NCBI RefSeq assembly: GCF_012276755.1 | Contig: NZ_JAAXKX010000014.1 | Span: 1 to 64,000, forward strand | Origin: Marichromatium bheemlicum | GTDB lineage: Bacteria; Pseudomonadota; Gammaproteobacteria; Chromatiales; Chromatiaceae | Length of the DNA stretch: 64,000 nt | Reading direction: 5' to 3' | Notes under the pieces: generated by a model | Database searches by the model: none | Told to the model about the DNA's origin: nothing | Seen by the model: the letters and a program-made list of their open reading frames with translations, nothing else | Position numbers and translations under genes: made by a program | Shown here: positions 1-8,119 of the stretch, piece by piece | Position numbering within the stretch: position 1 is the first letter of the stretch | Layout of the letters: each line of letters starts with the position of its first letter

Positions 1-20
1 TACTCCCTTGGGGCTGCGTT

Positions 21-71
21 GGGGGGGGGGGGGGGGGGGGGGCGCCCCCCCCGCGCCCCCCCCCCCGCCCC
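21..71. repeat. G22 run followed by C-rich runs
   Basis: A run of 22 G (21-42) is followed by C8, C11 and C4 runs broken only by single G or GCG. The two halves could pair into a G:C hairpin. Nothing in it is coding. Such a run close to a sequence edge is a classic assembly or sequencing problem, so its exact length should not be trusted. A real G-quadruplex or hairpin cannot be excluded. Confidence 0.7.
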
Positions 72-204
72 TGCACCATGCATTACAAGTCTCGGGCCAA
101 TTGCACGGCCACTGCTAACCCCTTGATGCGTCGTCCGTCGCCCGCCGCTGTCCCGGTGCTCGGGTACGACAGGGCGTGGATGCGGGTGGGCGTACACGAT
201 GCTG

Positions 205-247
205 GGGTGTGACAGCGCCGCCGCTGTCCCGGGTGATGGCCGTGACG
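205..247 (+). repeat. Diverged direct repeat, copy A
   Basis: This about 43-bp stretch resembles 651-692. Both share GTGTGACAG, then CGCTGTC, then GGTGATGG and GTGACG in the same order. Each copy contains a small inverted repeat: GACAGC / GCTGTC here, GACAG / CTGTC in the second copy. Function is unknown; the copies may be operators or remnants of a short duplicated element. Confidence 0.4.
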
Positions 248-637
248 ACCGCTTGCGGCCTTGTCCATCGCCTTCCTTGTCGAGGGCGTGCCCGACGGCC
301 CTGTCGGCGTGGATGCGTGACGTGGACCGAGGCAGCGCGTCTGCGATGGCCTGGCACGCGGTTCCCTGATCGGCGGTGCTGGCGATCTATGTCGCTGGAT
401 GGCCCTCGTCTTCGTTCATCTCATCAATGCCCTCCGTCGATGATCGATGAATCCGGATGGACTCGATGACTCATGGCGATTGATTGCGGCGCAGGCTGCT
501 TCGTGAGTTGTGGTGCTGTGATGATAAAGTCATTGGTGAATGGGCGACCCGTCTGGGTTCATGGTGTCCATGCTATTGAGTGATTGGCGGTGTGGGTGGT
601 GTCGTCTGGCGCTCATGGTGACCGCTGTGCACTGGCT

Positions 638-692
638 TGTCACAGCTCTAAGGTGTGACAGTCGGTCGCTGTCTCGGTGATGGGTTGTGACG
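638..692 (+). repeat. Inverted repeat and diverged repeat copy B
   Basis: TGTCACA (638-644) and TGTGACA (654-660) form a 7-bp inverted repeat with a 9-nt spacer. The right half overlaps the start of copy B (651-692) of the repeat also seen at 205-247. The site lies about 80-130 bp upstream of the HTH-Sel1 start, a plausible operator position. The half-site order is opposite to a CRP/FNR-type TGTGA-N6-TCACA box, so I do not assign a regulator. Confidence 0.35.
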
Positions 693-771
693 CGTGGAAT
701 CATTCGCGTTGTTTCGTGATGACGATTTAGACTGATGGGCCCTTGGTTTCGATGAAGGATTGGAGGAATTC

Positions 772-1365
772 GTGGCGTCGGTGTGTCTGGATACCGCGAG
801 CGCCGTGACTGGACTGACCAAGCGCACCCTGTGGCGCTATATCCAGGATGGACGCTTGAGTGCGATTCGTGAGGGACGGGGCAAGCGCACCTCGGTGCCC
901 CTGACCGAGGTGTTGGCCCTGATCGAGCGTTCGCTCGATGCCGAGGCCCGGGCGCTGGTGCTGGCCGCCGATGGCGGCGATGCCGAGGCGCAGTGCGATC
1001 TGGCGCTGCGCCTGCTCGAACTCGATCGGCCGGTGGCGGCGCGGGAGTGGTTCACCCGCTCGGCGCGGGCCGGGTATGCCGATGCGATGTGCTGGCTGGC
1101 GCGGGATCTGCTGGTCGGGCGCTGCGGTGGTCGCGACGATGCCGCCGGGGTGCTGTGGTTGAGTCAGGCCGCCGCCGCCGGCTCGTCGCTGGCCGAGGCG
1201 ATGCTGGTGGCGTTGCATGGTGAGGGGTGTCGCCGGGCGCGGGCCGAGGCCGATCTCGCCGCCGTCGATGAGCAGCTCGATGCCGTCGAGCGTCGAGTGC
1301 TGACCCAGGCGCTGCGCGAGACCGCTGCCGCGCGCGCCGAGACCGCTGCGCTCGAGGTGGTCTGA
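772..1365 (+). CDS. HTH domain protein with Sel1-like repeats
   Basis: The N-terminus (about residues 1-50) looks like a MerR/excisionase-type winged helix: a GLTKRTLWRYI helix-turn-helix followed by a basic wing and PLTEVLALIE. It is followed by Sel1-like alpha-helical repeats, in which AREWFTRSARAGYADAMCWLA and the next unit alternate Ala/Gly/Trp residues typical of SEL1. The combination suggests DNA binding or protein scaffolding; the target is unknown. The GTG at 772 is preferred because GGAGGA (762-767) lies just upstream; an in-frame TTG at 760 would overlap that site. The gene ends 11 bp before the convergent glcD. I assign no function beyond the domains. Confidence 0.7.
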   Translation: MASVCLDTASAVTGLTKRTLWRYIQDGRLSAIREGRGKRTSVPLTEVLALIERSLDAEARALVLAADGGDAEAQCDLALRLLELDRPVAAREWFTRSARAGYADAMCWLARDLLVGRCGGRDDAAGVLWLSQAAAAGSSLAEAMLVALHGEGCRRARAEADLAAVDEQLDAVERRVLTQALRETAAARAETAALEVV

Positions 1366-1375
1366 GCGGCGCCGC

Positions 1376-2788
1376 TCAGTCGCCGGCGGGCGGCAGCCCC
1401 TTGTCGGGGTTGAGGATGCCGGCGGGGTCGAAGACCTGCTTAATCTCGCGCATCAGTGCGAGCGCCACCGGGTCGAGTTCGCGATCGACGAAGTCGCGCT
1501 TCTCCAGCCCCACCCCGTGCTCGCCCGAGAGGGTGCCGCCGAGGCTGATCACCAGCGCGAAGACCGCGTCCAGACAGGTCGCGGCGCGGGCGACCTCGTC
1601 GGGATCGTCGGGATCGATCAGCAGGTTGACGTGGATGTTGCCGTTGCCGGCATGACCGAAGTTGACGATGGTGATGGCGTGTTCGCGCCCGAGCCGGTCG
1701 AGCCCTTCGATGAACGCGCCCATGCGCGAGACCGGCACCACCACGTCCTCGTTGATCTTCTTCGGCGCGACATGACGCAGCGCCGGCGACAGCGCCTTGC
1801 GTGTCTTCCACAGCGCAGCCACCTCGGCGGCGCCGTTGGCCCGGCGCAGCTCGATCGGCGCGCCCGCGCGCGCGGCCTCGGCCACCGCCGCGAGCGCGGC
1901 CTCGATCCCGGCCTCGGGGCCGTCGACCTCGATCATCAGCAGCGCGCCGGCACCCGCCGGCAGTTCGAGCCCGGCATAGCGGCTGACCATCTCCAGCGCG
2001 CGCGCGTCCATGAACTCCAGCGCGCAGGGGGTGATCGGCTGCGCCATGATCGCCGAGACCGCCGCCGCGGCGCCGTGGATGTCGCCATAGGTGACGCGCA
2101 GGGTGCGCTTGGTCTCGGGCAGCGGGGTGAGGCGCAGCGTCGCCTCGGTGATCAGCCCCAGGGTGCCCTCGGAGCCGATCAGCAGCCGGGTGAGGTCGTA
2201 GCCGACCACGCCCTTGGTGGTCAGCACGCCGGTGCGCAGCACCCGGCCGCGCCCGTCGACGGCGCGCAGCCCCAGGGTGTTGTCGCGTGGGGTGCCGTAC
2301 TTGACCGCGCGTGGTCCGGCGGAGTTGTAGGCGAGGTTGCCGCCGATGGTGCAGGTGGCGGCGCTGGAGGGGTCCGGCGGCCAGAAGAAGCCGGACGCGG
2401 CGAGCGCCTGCTGTAGCGCGCCGTTGGTCACCCCGGGCTGGACTACCGCGAGACGGTTGTCGGGGTCGATCTGCAGGATCCGGTCCATGCGCTCGAACGA
2501 CAGCACCACGCCGCCGTGATCGGGCACCGTGGCCCCGGAGGTGCCGGTGCCGCGCCCGCGTGCGGTCAGCACCGTACCGGTGTCGTGACAGCACTCGGCG
2601 AGGGCGGCGACCTGGGCCTCGTCGGTGGCGAACACCACCGCCTGGGGCAGGGCGTGGCGGCGGCTGTTGTCGTAGCCGTAGGGCCAGCAGTCGGCCGGGG
2701 CGGTGAGCAGGTTGCCGGGACCGGCGATCGCGGCGAGTCGGTCGCGCAGCGCGCGCGGCAGCTCAGCGGCTGCTGGGACGGTATTCAA
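1376..2788 (-). CDS. glcD: FAD-linked oxidase, glycolate/D-lactate dehydrogenase GlcD type
   Basis: A 470-residue flavoprotein of the GlcD/D-2-hydroxyacid dehydrogenase family, which oxidises glycolate or D-lactate and passes electrons to quinone with partner subunits or alone. The PCMH-type FAD-binding half shows [14 protein letters not shown] and [17 protein letters not shown]. The C-terminal half carries [13 protein letters not shown] and the family signature [14 protein letters not shown]. No glcE or glcF follows, so the exact substrate is open; glycolate salvage would fit a Calvin-cycle autotroph. The predicted start is a TTG overlapping the 3' end of dolP by 26 bp, so it is probably translationally coupled to the lpoA-yraN-dolP operon. 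The start codon is uncertain. Confidence 0.85.
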   Translation of the reverse strand: MNTVPAAAELPRALRDRLAAIAGPGNLLTAPADCWPYGYDNSRRHALPQAVVFATDEAQVAALAECCHDTGTVLTARGRGTGTSGATVPDHGGVVLSFERMDRILQIDPDNRLAVVQPGVTNGALQQALAASGFFWPPDPSSAATCTIGGNLAYNSAGPRAVKYGTPRDNTLGLRAVDGRGRVLRTGVLTTKGVVGYDLTRLLIGSEGTLGLITEATLRLTPLPETKRTLRVTYGDIHGAAAAVSAIMAQPITPCALEFMDARALEMVSRYAGLELPAGAGALLMIEVDGPEAGIEAALAAVAEAARAGAPIELRRANGAAEVAALWKTRKALSPALRHVAPKKINEDVVVPVSRMGAFIEGLDRLGREHAITIVNFGHAGNGNIHVNLLIDPDDPDEVARAATCLDAVFALVISLGGTLSGEHGVGLEKRDFVDRELDPVALALMREIKQVFDPAGILNPDKGLPPAGD

Positions 2789-3383
2789 AGAGCTTCACCA
2801 CGCGTTTGACGCCACGCACATAGCGCGCCTTCTCGGCGGCGGCATCGGCCTCGGCGGGGTTGACCAGTCCCATGAGGTAGACCACGCCGTCCTCGCTGAC
2901 GACCTTCACCCGGGTGGCGTCGAAGTCTTCGAGATCGACCTTGGTCAGCGCTAGCTTGACCCGCGAGGTCAGGTAGGCGTCCTCGGACTTGCGCGCCAGG
3001 CTCACCCGCGGGCCGATGGTGATCTCGTCGACTACCTGCTGCACCTTGGCCAGACGGCGCACCTTGTCGACTGCGCGCTGGGCGAGTTCGGGGCGCTCGG
3101 CCTGGCCGGTGAGCAGCACCCTGTAGTTGTAGCTGGTGACCGAGATGCGGGCGTGGTCCTGCAGCTCCCGATCCTGTTGGATGGCGCTGATCGCGTTCAT
3201 CTCGATGTGTTGGTCGTCGATGACCACGTAATAGGGGCGGCGGTCGTAGAGCGCGGCGGCGCCGACGGTGATGCCGCCGACCACCAGTGCGCCGCAGCCG
3301 CCGAGCAGGCTGCTGGCGAGAACGAGCGCTAGGGTTGCCGCGCGCCTCGTGCGCGCGCGCTCAGGCGTCGAGCGAAAAGGCAT
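2763..3383 (-). CDS. dolP: BON-domain outer-membrane lipoprotein DolP (YraP)
   Basis: A 206-residue lipoprotein with a signal peptide ending in the lipobox LLGGC (Cys30) and two BON domains (about residues 70-130 and 150-205). The last BON domain carries the typical GVVYLMGLV and [13 protein letters not shown] segments. DolP supports outer-membrane integrity and binds anionic phospholipid at division sites in E. coli. The gene overlaps the end of yraN by 23 bp and belongs to the lpoA-yraN-dolP operon. The diaA gene that sits between yraN and dolP in enterobacteria is absent here. The ATG at 3383 is preceded by a GGTGA-type ribosome site. Confidence 0.9.
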   Translation of the reverse strand: MPFRSTPERARTRRAATLALVLASSLLGGCGALVVGGITVGAAALYDRRPYYVVIDDQHIEMNAISAIQQDRELQDHARISVTSYNYRVLLTGQAERPELAQRAVDKVRRLAKVQQVVDEITIGPRVSLARKSEDAYLTSRVKLALTKVDLEDFDATRVKVVSEDGVVYLMGLVNPAEADAAAEKARYVRGVKRVVKLFEYRPSSR

Positions 3384-3717
3384 GTTTCACCCACTGAATC
3401 TGGTCCTGGCCGCTGATGGCGACCACATCGAAGCGGCAGCATAGCATGGTCGGATGACGCTGCAGGTAGTGCGCGGCGGCTGCCGCCAGGCGGCGCTGCT
3501 TGCGCGCGTCGACGGTCGCCGCCGGGCTGCCGTAGCGCTCGCTGCGGCGATAGCGCACCTCGACGAAGACCAGGGTGTCGCCGTCGCGCATCACCAGGTC
3601 GATCTCGCCCTGGCGGCAACGGTGGTTGCGCGCCTCGGTGGTGAGCCCGTGGGCGCGCAGATAGCGCTCGGCGAGCCGCTCCTTGGCCGCGCCGAGCTTG
3701 CCCGGGAGCAGCGCCAT
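3361..3717 (-). CDS. yraN: UPF0102 nuclease-fold protein YraN
   Basis: A 118-residue member of the YraN/UPF0102 family, which has a restriction-endonuclease-like fold and no settled function. The Holliday-resolvase-type core is visible: RNHRCRQGEIDLVMRDGDTL followed by VFVEVRYR, with the EID and E-x-(R/K) acidic/basic pattern and RKQRRL. The start is placed at 3717 (MALLPGKLG...), 7 bp after the lpoA stop; a longer upstream reading frame would run through lpoA and has no family similarity. It lies between lpoA and dolP, the conserved neighbourhood of this gene. Confidence 0.9.
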   Translation of the reverse strand: MALLPGKLGAAKERLAERYLRAHGLTTEARNHRCRQGEIDLVMRDGDTLVFVEVRYRRSERYGSPAATVDARKQRRLAAAAAHYLQRHPTMLCCRFDVVAISGQDQIQWVKHAFSLDA

Positions 3718-3724
3718 CGGGGCC

Positions 3725-5569
3725 TCAGCGCGCCGCGCGCAGGGCCTCGACCTCGACCGGGCGCGGCCCGTCGACGGTGAAGTGCGCGAGGCTGAGACGA
3801 CGGCGGATCTGTCCCGAGGCGTCGACCGAGAGCCCGCCGGTCTGTCCCGGGTAGAGGCTGCCGGGGTGGCGGGCGAGATCCTCCATGCGTGGCGCCAGGC
3901 GATAGGCGTCGATGCCCATGGCATAGAGCCGGGCGAGCGGGTCCGGGGTGTTGTCGAGTCCGGCCATCATCCGGTAGCGCGACAGCGGGCCTTGGCCGCC
4001 GACGCCGAGCATCCAGGGGATGTCGACGAAATAGAGCCCGACCAGGTCGCGATCGCGCACCCGCTCGAAGCCGCCGGAGTAGACGTGCGAGGTGGCGATC
4101 ACCGGCAGCCGCCCGGCGCTGGCCTTGTTGATGAGCGGGTTGACCAGTCGCGCCAGATCCGGGGTGGCGATCAGGAACACCAGATCGGCGGCGGTGTTTC
4201 GGGTCAGCTCGGTGACCTGGCGGGCATAGGCCGCGTTGCTGGCATCGACGGTGCGCTCGGCGACGATGATGCCGCCGAGTCCCTGCCAGTGGTGGCTGAA
4301 GGTGCGTGCCAACCGCTCGCCCCAGCGTCCCTCGGGGCGCAGGATCAGGGCACGCCTGAGACCGGCGGCGCGCGCCTTGTGCGCGACCTCGGCGGCCTCG
4401 TCGTCGGGCGAGAGCGAGAACTGGTAGAGCCCCTCGGCATGGCCCTCGCGATGGGTGGTCTCGTTGAGCGCGAGGGTCGGTACGGTGAGTCGCCCGGCGC
4501 GCGAGAGCGCGTCGACACCGGCCTTCTGCAGCGGGCCGATGACATAGTCGGCCCCGCCCTGGGTGGCGCGGGCGTGGAGTCGGCGCACCGCCTTGGGGTC
4601 GGTGCTGCTGATGAAGCGCAGCGCCGGTCGGTGGCCGCTGTCGTCGGCCGCGCGTGCCGCCTCGATGCCGTCGCGTACTGCGGTGGCCGCCCCGGCGAAG
4701 CGCCCGCCGCGCGGCAGCAGCACGGTCAGTACCGCGTCCTTGGCATAGCCGCTGGACAGCTGGCTGGTATAGGCGCGGGCCAGTTCGGGCAGCGCCGGGT
4801 GTCTGGGGTGGGCGCCGCGCCAGGCTCGATACTCACGGGCGAGGGCGACCGGGTCATTGCCCCAACGCTGGCACAGCCGCAGCACCTCGACCCAGCCGCG
4901 CATCCGTCCCTTGCCCTCGTCGGCGAGGGTGTCGAGCCGGTCGGGATCGGCCTGCGACAGGGTCGAGAGCAGCGAGACCTGATTGACCAGTCGGGCCTGC
5001 GGTCGGTCGAGCAGGGTGTCGATCACGTCGAGTGCCCGTGCCGCGGCGACCGGGTGGTCGAGCAGCCGCTCGGCCGAGGCCAGGGTCCCGTGGTATTGCA
5101 GCTGCAGCGCATCGGGCAGGGCGTGGTGACGGACCCGTTCGAGCCGGGCGACGGCCTCGCGCGGCCGGCCCTCGAGCAGTTCCAGATCGGCCTCGGTGAG
5201 CAACAGCAGCTCGCGCTGGGCGGCGCTGAGTTCGCCCTGGCGGATCGCGGCGAGCGCCTTGCGTGCGGCGCTGGTGTCGCCGGCGGCGAGGAGGATGCGT
5301 GCGGCCTTGAGGCGCAGCTGGGCGCGGGCCGGGGGCTCGGCCTCGGCGGCCAGCGCCAGATAGCGTTCGGCGGCCTGGGCCGAGCGTCCCGAGGCGGCCA
5401 GCGCCTCGGCCTGGTCGAGTTCGGTGGCGCTGACCTCGGCGAGTGCCTGTCCTTCCTCCCAGATCGGGTCGACCGCGCAGGCGGTGAGTAGCAGGGGCAG
5501 GATCAAGAGGGTTAGGAAACCCAGGGTGGACAGCGGGGATGAAGGGGCGCGATTCTTGTTCTTTTGCAT
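3725..5569 (-). CDS. lpoA: Penicillin-binding-protein activator LpoA, lipoprotein
   Basis: A 614-residue outer-membrane lipoprotein. The signal peptide ends in LLLTAC (Cys31). The N-terminal half is Ala/Leu-rich TPR-like helices (SGRSAQAAERYLALAAEAEPPAR). The C-terminal half is a periplasmic-binding-protein fold (VLTVLLPRGGRFAGAATAVRDG, then GADYVIGPLQKAGVDAL). LpoA reaches through the periplasm to stimulate PBP1a. The start is the ATG at 5569, which gives the signal peptide directly; reading further upstream would run antisense through rsmI. Only 38 bp separate it from divergent rsmI, so at least one of the two promoters must lie inside the other gene. Confidence 0.92.
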   Translation of the reverse strand: MQKNKNRAPSSPLSTLGFLTLLILPLLLTACAVDPIWEEGQALAEVSATELDQAEALAASGRSAQAAERYLALAAEAEPPARAQLRLKAARILLAAGDTSAARKALAAIRQGELSAAQRELLLLTEADLELLEGRPREAVARLERVRHHALPDALQLQYHGTLASAERLLDHPVAAARALDVIDTLLDRPQARLVNQVSLLSTLSQADPDRLDTLADEGKGRMRGWVEVLRLCQRWGNDPVALAREYRAWRGAHPRHPALPELARAYTSQLSSGYAKDAVLTVLLPRGGRFAGAATAVRDGIEAARAADDSGHRPALRFISSTDPKAVRRLHARATQGGADYVIGPLQKAGVDALSRAGRLTVPTLALNETTHREGHAEGLYQFSLSPDDEAAEVAHKARAAGLRRALILRPEGRWGERLARTFSHHWQGLGGIIVAERTVDASNAAYARQVTELTRNTAADLVFLIATPDLARLVNPLINKASAGRLPVIATSHVYSGGFERVRDRDLVGLYFVDIPWMLGVGGQGPLSRYRMMAGLDNTPDPLARLYAMGIDAYRLAPRMEDLARHPGSLYPGQTGGLSVDASGQIRRRLSLAHFTVDGPRPVEVEALRAAR

Positions 5570-5607
5570 GATTCCGTTGCGCTCGGTGGCCGGCGGAGGT
5601 GGGGACG

Positions 5608-6459
5608 ATGGAAAGCAGTCGCGGAGTACTATACGTGGTGGCCACGCCGATCGGCAATCTTGCCGATCTCTCGGAGCGGGCGCGTAACACCTTGAATACG
5701 GTCGATTTGATCGCCGCGGAGGATACCCGAGAGACGGGGAGGCTGCTCGCCCATCTGGGGATCTCGGCACGCATGGTGTCCTGTCACGAGCACAATGCCG
5801 AGGGCTGTTGCGCGCGGGTGCTCGAGGCGCTCGCCGAGGGGCGTGATGTCGCCCTGGTCTCGGATGCCGGCACCCCATTGGTGAGCGATCCGGGTTACGA
5901 GTTGGTGCGCGCGGCGCGCGCGGGCGAGTTCACCGTGGTGCCGGTGCCGGGACCGAGCGCCTTGATCTGCGCGCTCTCGGCCGCCGGGCTGCCGAGCGAT
6001 CGATTCCTCTTCCTCGGTTTCCCGCCGCGCGGTCAGTCGCAGCGCGTGGAGCTGTTCGAGTCACTCGCCGCCGAGCCCGGCACCCTGATCTTCTATGAGA
6101 GCGGCAAGCGCGCGGTGGCGACGCTGCGCGACCTGGCCGCGGTGCTCGGCGATCGCCGGGCGGTGATCGGGCGCGAGCTGACCAAGCGCTTCGAGACCTT
6201 CCTCTCGGCGCCACCGGCGGCCTTGGCCGAGCGTCTGGAGGCCGATGCCGAGCAGCGGCTCGGCGAGCTGGTGATCCTGGTCGAGGGGCGGCGCGGCGAT
6301 GTTGCCCCCGAGCGCGCCGAGCAGGAACGGGTGCTACGCATCCTCGCCGAGGCGCTGCCGCTGCGTCGCGCCGCCGCGCTGGCCGCGCAGGTCACCGGCG
6401 CCAAGACCAACGCCCTCTACCGTCTCGGCGTCGAGCTGGAGTTGGGCGGGAAGGGGTAG
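5608..6459 (+). CDS. rsmI: 16S rRNA 2'-O-ribose methyltransferase RsmI
   Basis: A 283-residue SAM-dependent methyltransferase of the tetrapyrrole-methylase fold that methylates C1402 of 16S rRNA. Family motifs are clear: LYVVATPIGNLADLS near the N-terminus, AEDTRETGRLL, SDAGTPLVSDPGYELV, VPGPSALICALS and FLGFPPRG. The ATG at 5608 is chosen over a GTG at 5599 because GGAGG (5595-5599) is 8 nt upstream of it. It is divergent from lpoA, the usual arrangement. Downstream there is no rnpB RNA gene, which follows rsmI in pseudomonads. Confidence 0.95.
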   Translation: MESSRGVLYVVATPIGNLADLSERARNTLNTVDLIAAEDTRETGRLLAHLGISARMVSCHEHNAEGCCARVLEALAEGRDVALVSDAGTPLVSDPGYELVRAARAGEFTVVPVPGPSALICALSAAGLPSDRFLFLGFPPRGQSQRVELFESLAAEPGTLIFYESGKRAVATLRDLAAVLGDRRAVIGRELTKRFETFLSAPPAALAERLEADAEQRLGELVILVEGRRGDVAPERAEQERVLRILAEALPLRRAAALAAQVTGAKTNALYRLGVELELGGKG

Positions 6460-6695
6460 GGCGGTCGCGGTCGCCCAATGCCCGGGTGCGCGTCCATGGG
6501 CTCGTCGATGCGTCGCTGGCGCGGGCGCCGGACACGTCACCTCGTCGCTGACGCCCCCTCCTCCCCGGGGCTGCGGTCGGTACGATCCCGTCTTGCGGCT
6601 AGCGGCTGGCGTCGTCCTCGGCTACAGTCGCCGTTCGTTCCGGCGTGGTCACCGCTGGTCACGCCCGCACCGTCCCACCCCACAGGTATCACCCC
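6460..6695. other. Spacer between rsmI and hemerythrin gene
   Basis: There is no gene or known RNA in these 236 bp. I looked for the RNase P RNA that often follows rsmI in gammaproteobacteria and do not see its conserved elements. The hemerythrin promoter is probably here, but no convincing -35/-10 pair could be chosen. Confidence 0.4.
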
Positions 6696-7106
6696 ATGCT
6701 GAAAGATTGGTCCGACGTCTATTCCATCGGTATCCCCGAGATCGACGAGCAGCACCGCTGCTTCTTCGCCGCCTCCCACCAGCTCTACAACGAGATCCTC
6801 GACCGTAAGGGCAAGGAGGCGGTCGAGGGGGCGGTGTCCTTCATGCGCGAGTACGCCGAGCGTCACTTCTCCACCGAGGAGGCGTTCATGACCGAGCACG
6901 GTTATCCCGAACTCAAGGAGCACCTGCAGCAGCACGCGGCCTTCTTCCGTCGGCTCGACACCCTCGAGCAGGAGCTGCAGATGTTCGGTCCCACCCAGGA
7001 TCTGGCCGAGCGCGCGCTCGACATCACCCAGGACTGGTTGATCGACCACATCGCCGACGAGGACATGCTCTATTCGCTCCACATCAAGAGCGGCGACGCG
7101 GCCTGA
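6696..7106 (+). CDS. Bacteriohemerythrin
   Basis: A 136-residue single-domain hemerythrin that binds O2 at a di-iron site. The full ligand set is present: His20 (EIDEQH), His57 and Glu61 (HFSTEE), His76 and His80 (HLQQH), His118 and Asp123 (HIADED). In microaerophiles such proteins carry oxygen to membrane oxidases or sense oxygen. The start is the ATG at 6696, which gives the standard N-terminus LKDWSDVYSIGIPEID; only a weak AGG lies upstream. It is followed after 6 bp by the convergent TauE/SafE gene. Confidence 0.92.
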   Translation: MLKDWSDVYSIGIPEIDEQHRCFFAASHQLYNEILDRKGKEAVEGAVSFMREYAERHFSTEEAFMTEHGYPELKEHLQQHAAFFRRLDTLEQELQMFGPTQDLAERALDITQDWLIDHIADEDMLYSLHIKSGDAA

Positions 7107-7112
7107 GCCCGC

Positions 7113-7865
7113 TCAGCCGAGCAGCTGTTCCCACAACAGCCGCGCCGAGATCGCGATCGAGACCACCACCAGGATCGGGCGCACCAGCGCGGCGCCGTGA
7201 CGCAGCACCAGATGCGCGCCGATCCAGGCGCCGACCAGCTGTCCGCCGGCCATCACCAACGCGATCTCCCAGAGCACGTGGCCACCGCTGACGAACAAGA
7301 GCAGCGCGGCGAGGTTGCTGGTGAAGTTGAGTAGCTTGGTGTGTGCCGTCGCCCGGCGTAGGTTGTAGCCGAGCAGCGAGACATAGGCGATGGCGAAGAA
7401 GGTGCCGGTACCCGGCCCGAAGACGCCGTCGTAGAAGCCGACCCCGAGACCGATGGTGAGTGCGAAGGCGCAGTGACCGATGCGCTGGTGCGAGTCGATG
7501 TCGCTGACCCGGGGCGAGAACCAGAAATAGAGCGCGAAGCCGATTAGCAGCAGCGGGATGGCGTGCTCGAGCGCGGCGGCGTCGATGTGCTGTACCAGCA
7601 CCGCCCCGGTCGCGGCGCCGATGAAGGTAAAGAGCACCGCGGGTAGCGCCTCGCGCAGCGCGATGGCACCGCGACGGATGAAATGGACGGTGGCCGTGGC
7701 GCTGCCGAAGACCGCCTGGGCCTTGTTGGTGGCCAGCGCCTCGACCGGACCGAGTCCGGCCCAGAGCAGTGCCGGGAGGGTGATCAGTCCGCCGCCACCG
7801 GCGACGGCGTCGACGAGGCCGGCGGCGAGCGCCACCGGCAGCAGCCAGAGTACGGTATCGAGCAT
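7113..7865 (-). CDS. TSUP-family (TauE/SafE) membrane permease
   Basis: A 250-residue protein with about seven or eight hydrophobic segments. The N-terminal half carries the family hallmark GLVDAVAGGGGLITLPALL and ATNKAQAVFGSATATV; the second half repeats the pattern with GFYDGVFGPGTGTFFAIAYV and AHTKLLNFTSNLAALL. TSUP proteins move sulfite, sulfoacetate or other small sulfur/organic anions; the substrate here cannot be read from sequence. A sulfur-anion role would suit the inferred lifestyle. There is no clear Shine-Dalgarno before the ATG at 7865; instead a 7-bp hairpin lies 5 nt upstream. Confidence 0.85.
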   Translation of the reverse strand: MLDTVLWLLPVALAAGLVDAVAGGGGLITLPALLWAGLGPVEALATNKAQAVFGSATATVHFIRRGAIALREALPAVLFTFIGAATGAVLVQHIDAAALEHAIPLLLIGFALYFWFSPRVSDIDSHQRIGHCAFALTIGLGVGFYDGVFGPGTGTFFAIAYVSLLGYNLRRATAHTKLLNFTSNLAALLLFVSGGHVLWEIALVMAGGQLVGAWIGAHLVLRHGAALVRPILVVVSIAISARLLWEQLLG

Positions 7866-7869
7866 GGCG

Positions 7870-7892
7870 TGGGGCGAGGCAAAAACGCCCCA
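7870..7892 (-). promoter_or_regulatory. Hairpin in leader of TauE/SafE gene
   Basis: TGGGGCG (7870-7876) and CGCCCCA (7886-7892) form a perfect 7-bp stem with a 9-nt loop. On the gene's strand the loop contains TTTTT. It is 5 nt upstream of the start codon and takes the place of a ribosome binding site, so it could limit translation. No known riboswitch fits. Confidence 0.4.
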
Positions 7893-7936
7893 TTATCAGC
7901 GCTCGCCGAGCGTGCGTCAGCCGTTGCCGACGCTGC

Positions 7937-8119
7937 CGGTTTCCAGTTGCCAGCGAACAGGGTATTTGAACCGCGAAGACACGAAGCGCGCAAAGGGAAA
8001 AGCCTTCAGCGATCAGCCTCCAGCCCGTAGGTTGGGTTGCCCATACACCACCGATCGACGAATCCTCGGGACTCCAGGACGGGCAACCCAACATCGCCAC
8101 CAGGCGGCCGCCAGCGCGG
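7937..8119. repeat. Heptamer/inverted-arm element with nested 12-bp IR, unit 1
   Basis: This is the first unit of a tandem duplication. An arm of the dispersed family starts at 7966 (TTGAACCGCGAAGACACGAA). It is followed by heptamer units read on the minus strand (GGAGGCT, GATCGCT, GAAGGCT). Next comes a perfect 12-bp inverted repeat GTTGGGTTGCCC (8031-8042) / GGGCAACCCAAC (8081-8092) around 38 bp. The tract 7937-7961, just before the arm, also reads as heptamers (GTTCGCT, GGCAACT, GGAAACC). No coding potential is seen. Confidence 0.75.

Larger units (their letters stand above)
72..771. other. Gene-free region upstream of HTH-Sel1 gene
   Basis: I found no convincing gene here. The short open frames lack ribosome sites and overlap each other on both strands. 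Base composition drifts from GC-rich to noticeably more AT-rich after about 480. It holds a diverged repeat pair (205-247 and 651-692) and an inverted repeat at 638-660. It probably contains the promoter of the gene starting at 772, but I cannot assign -35/-10 boxes. Confidence 0.5.

Noticed and set aside
638-660. CRP/FNR binding site
   Set aside because: The dyad TGTCACA-N9-TGTGACA has its half-sites in the opposite order and with a different spacing from TGTGA-N6-TCACA or TTGAT-N4-ATCAA.
3683-5491. Long open frame (602 codons) on the plus strand opposite lpoA
   Set aside because: It is antisense to a clearly identified lpoA, composed of low-information Gly/Ala/Arg/Gln-rich sequence typical of the complementary frame of GC-rich genes, and has no ribosome site.
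6460-6695. Possible rnpB (RNase P RNA) after rsmI
   Set aside because: The position is typical in some gammaproteobacteria, but the spacer is too short and lacks the conserved RNase P RNA segments.
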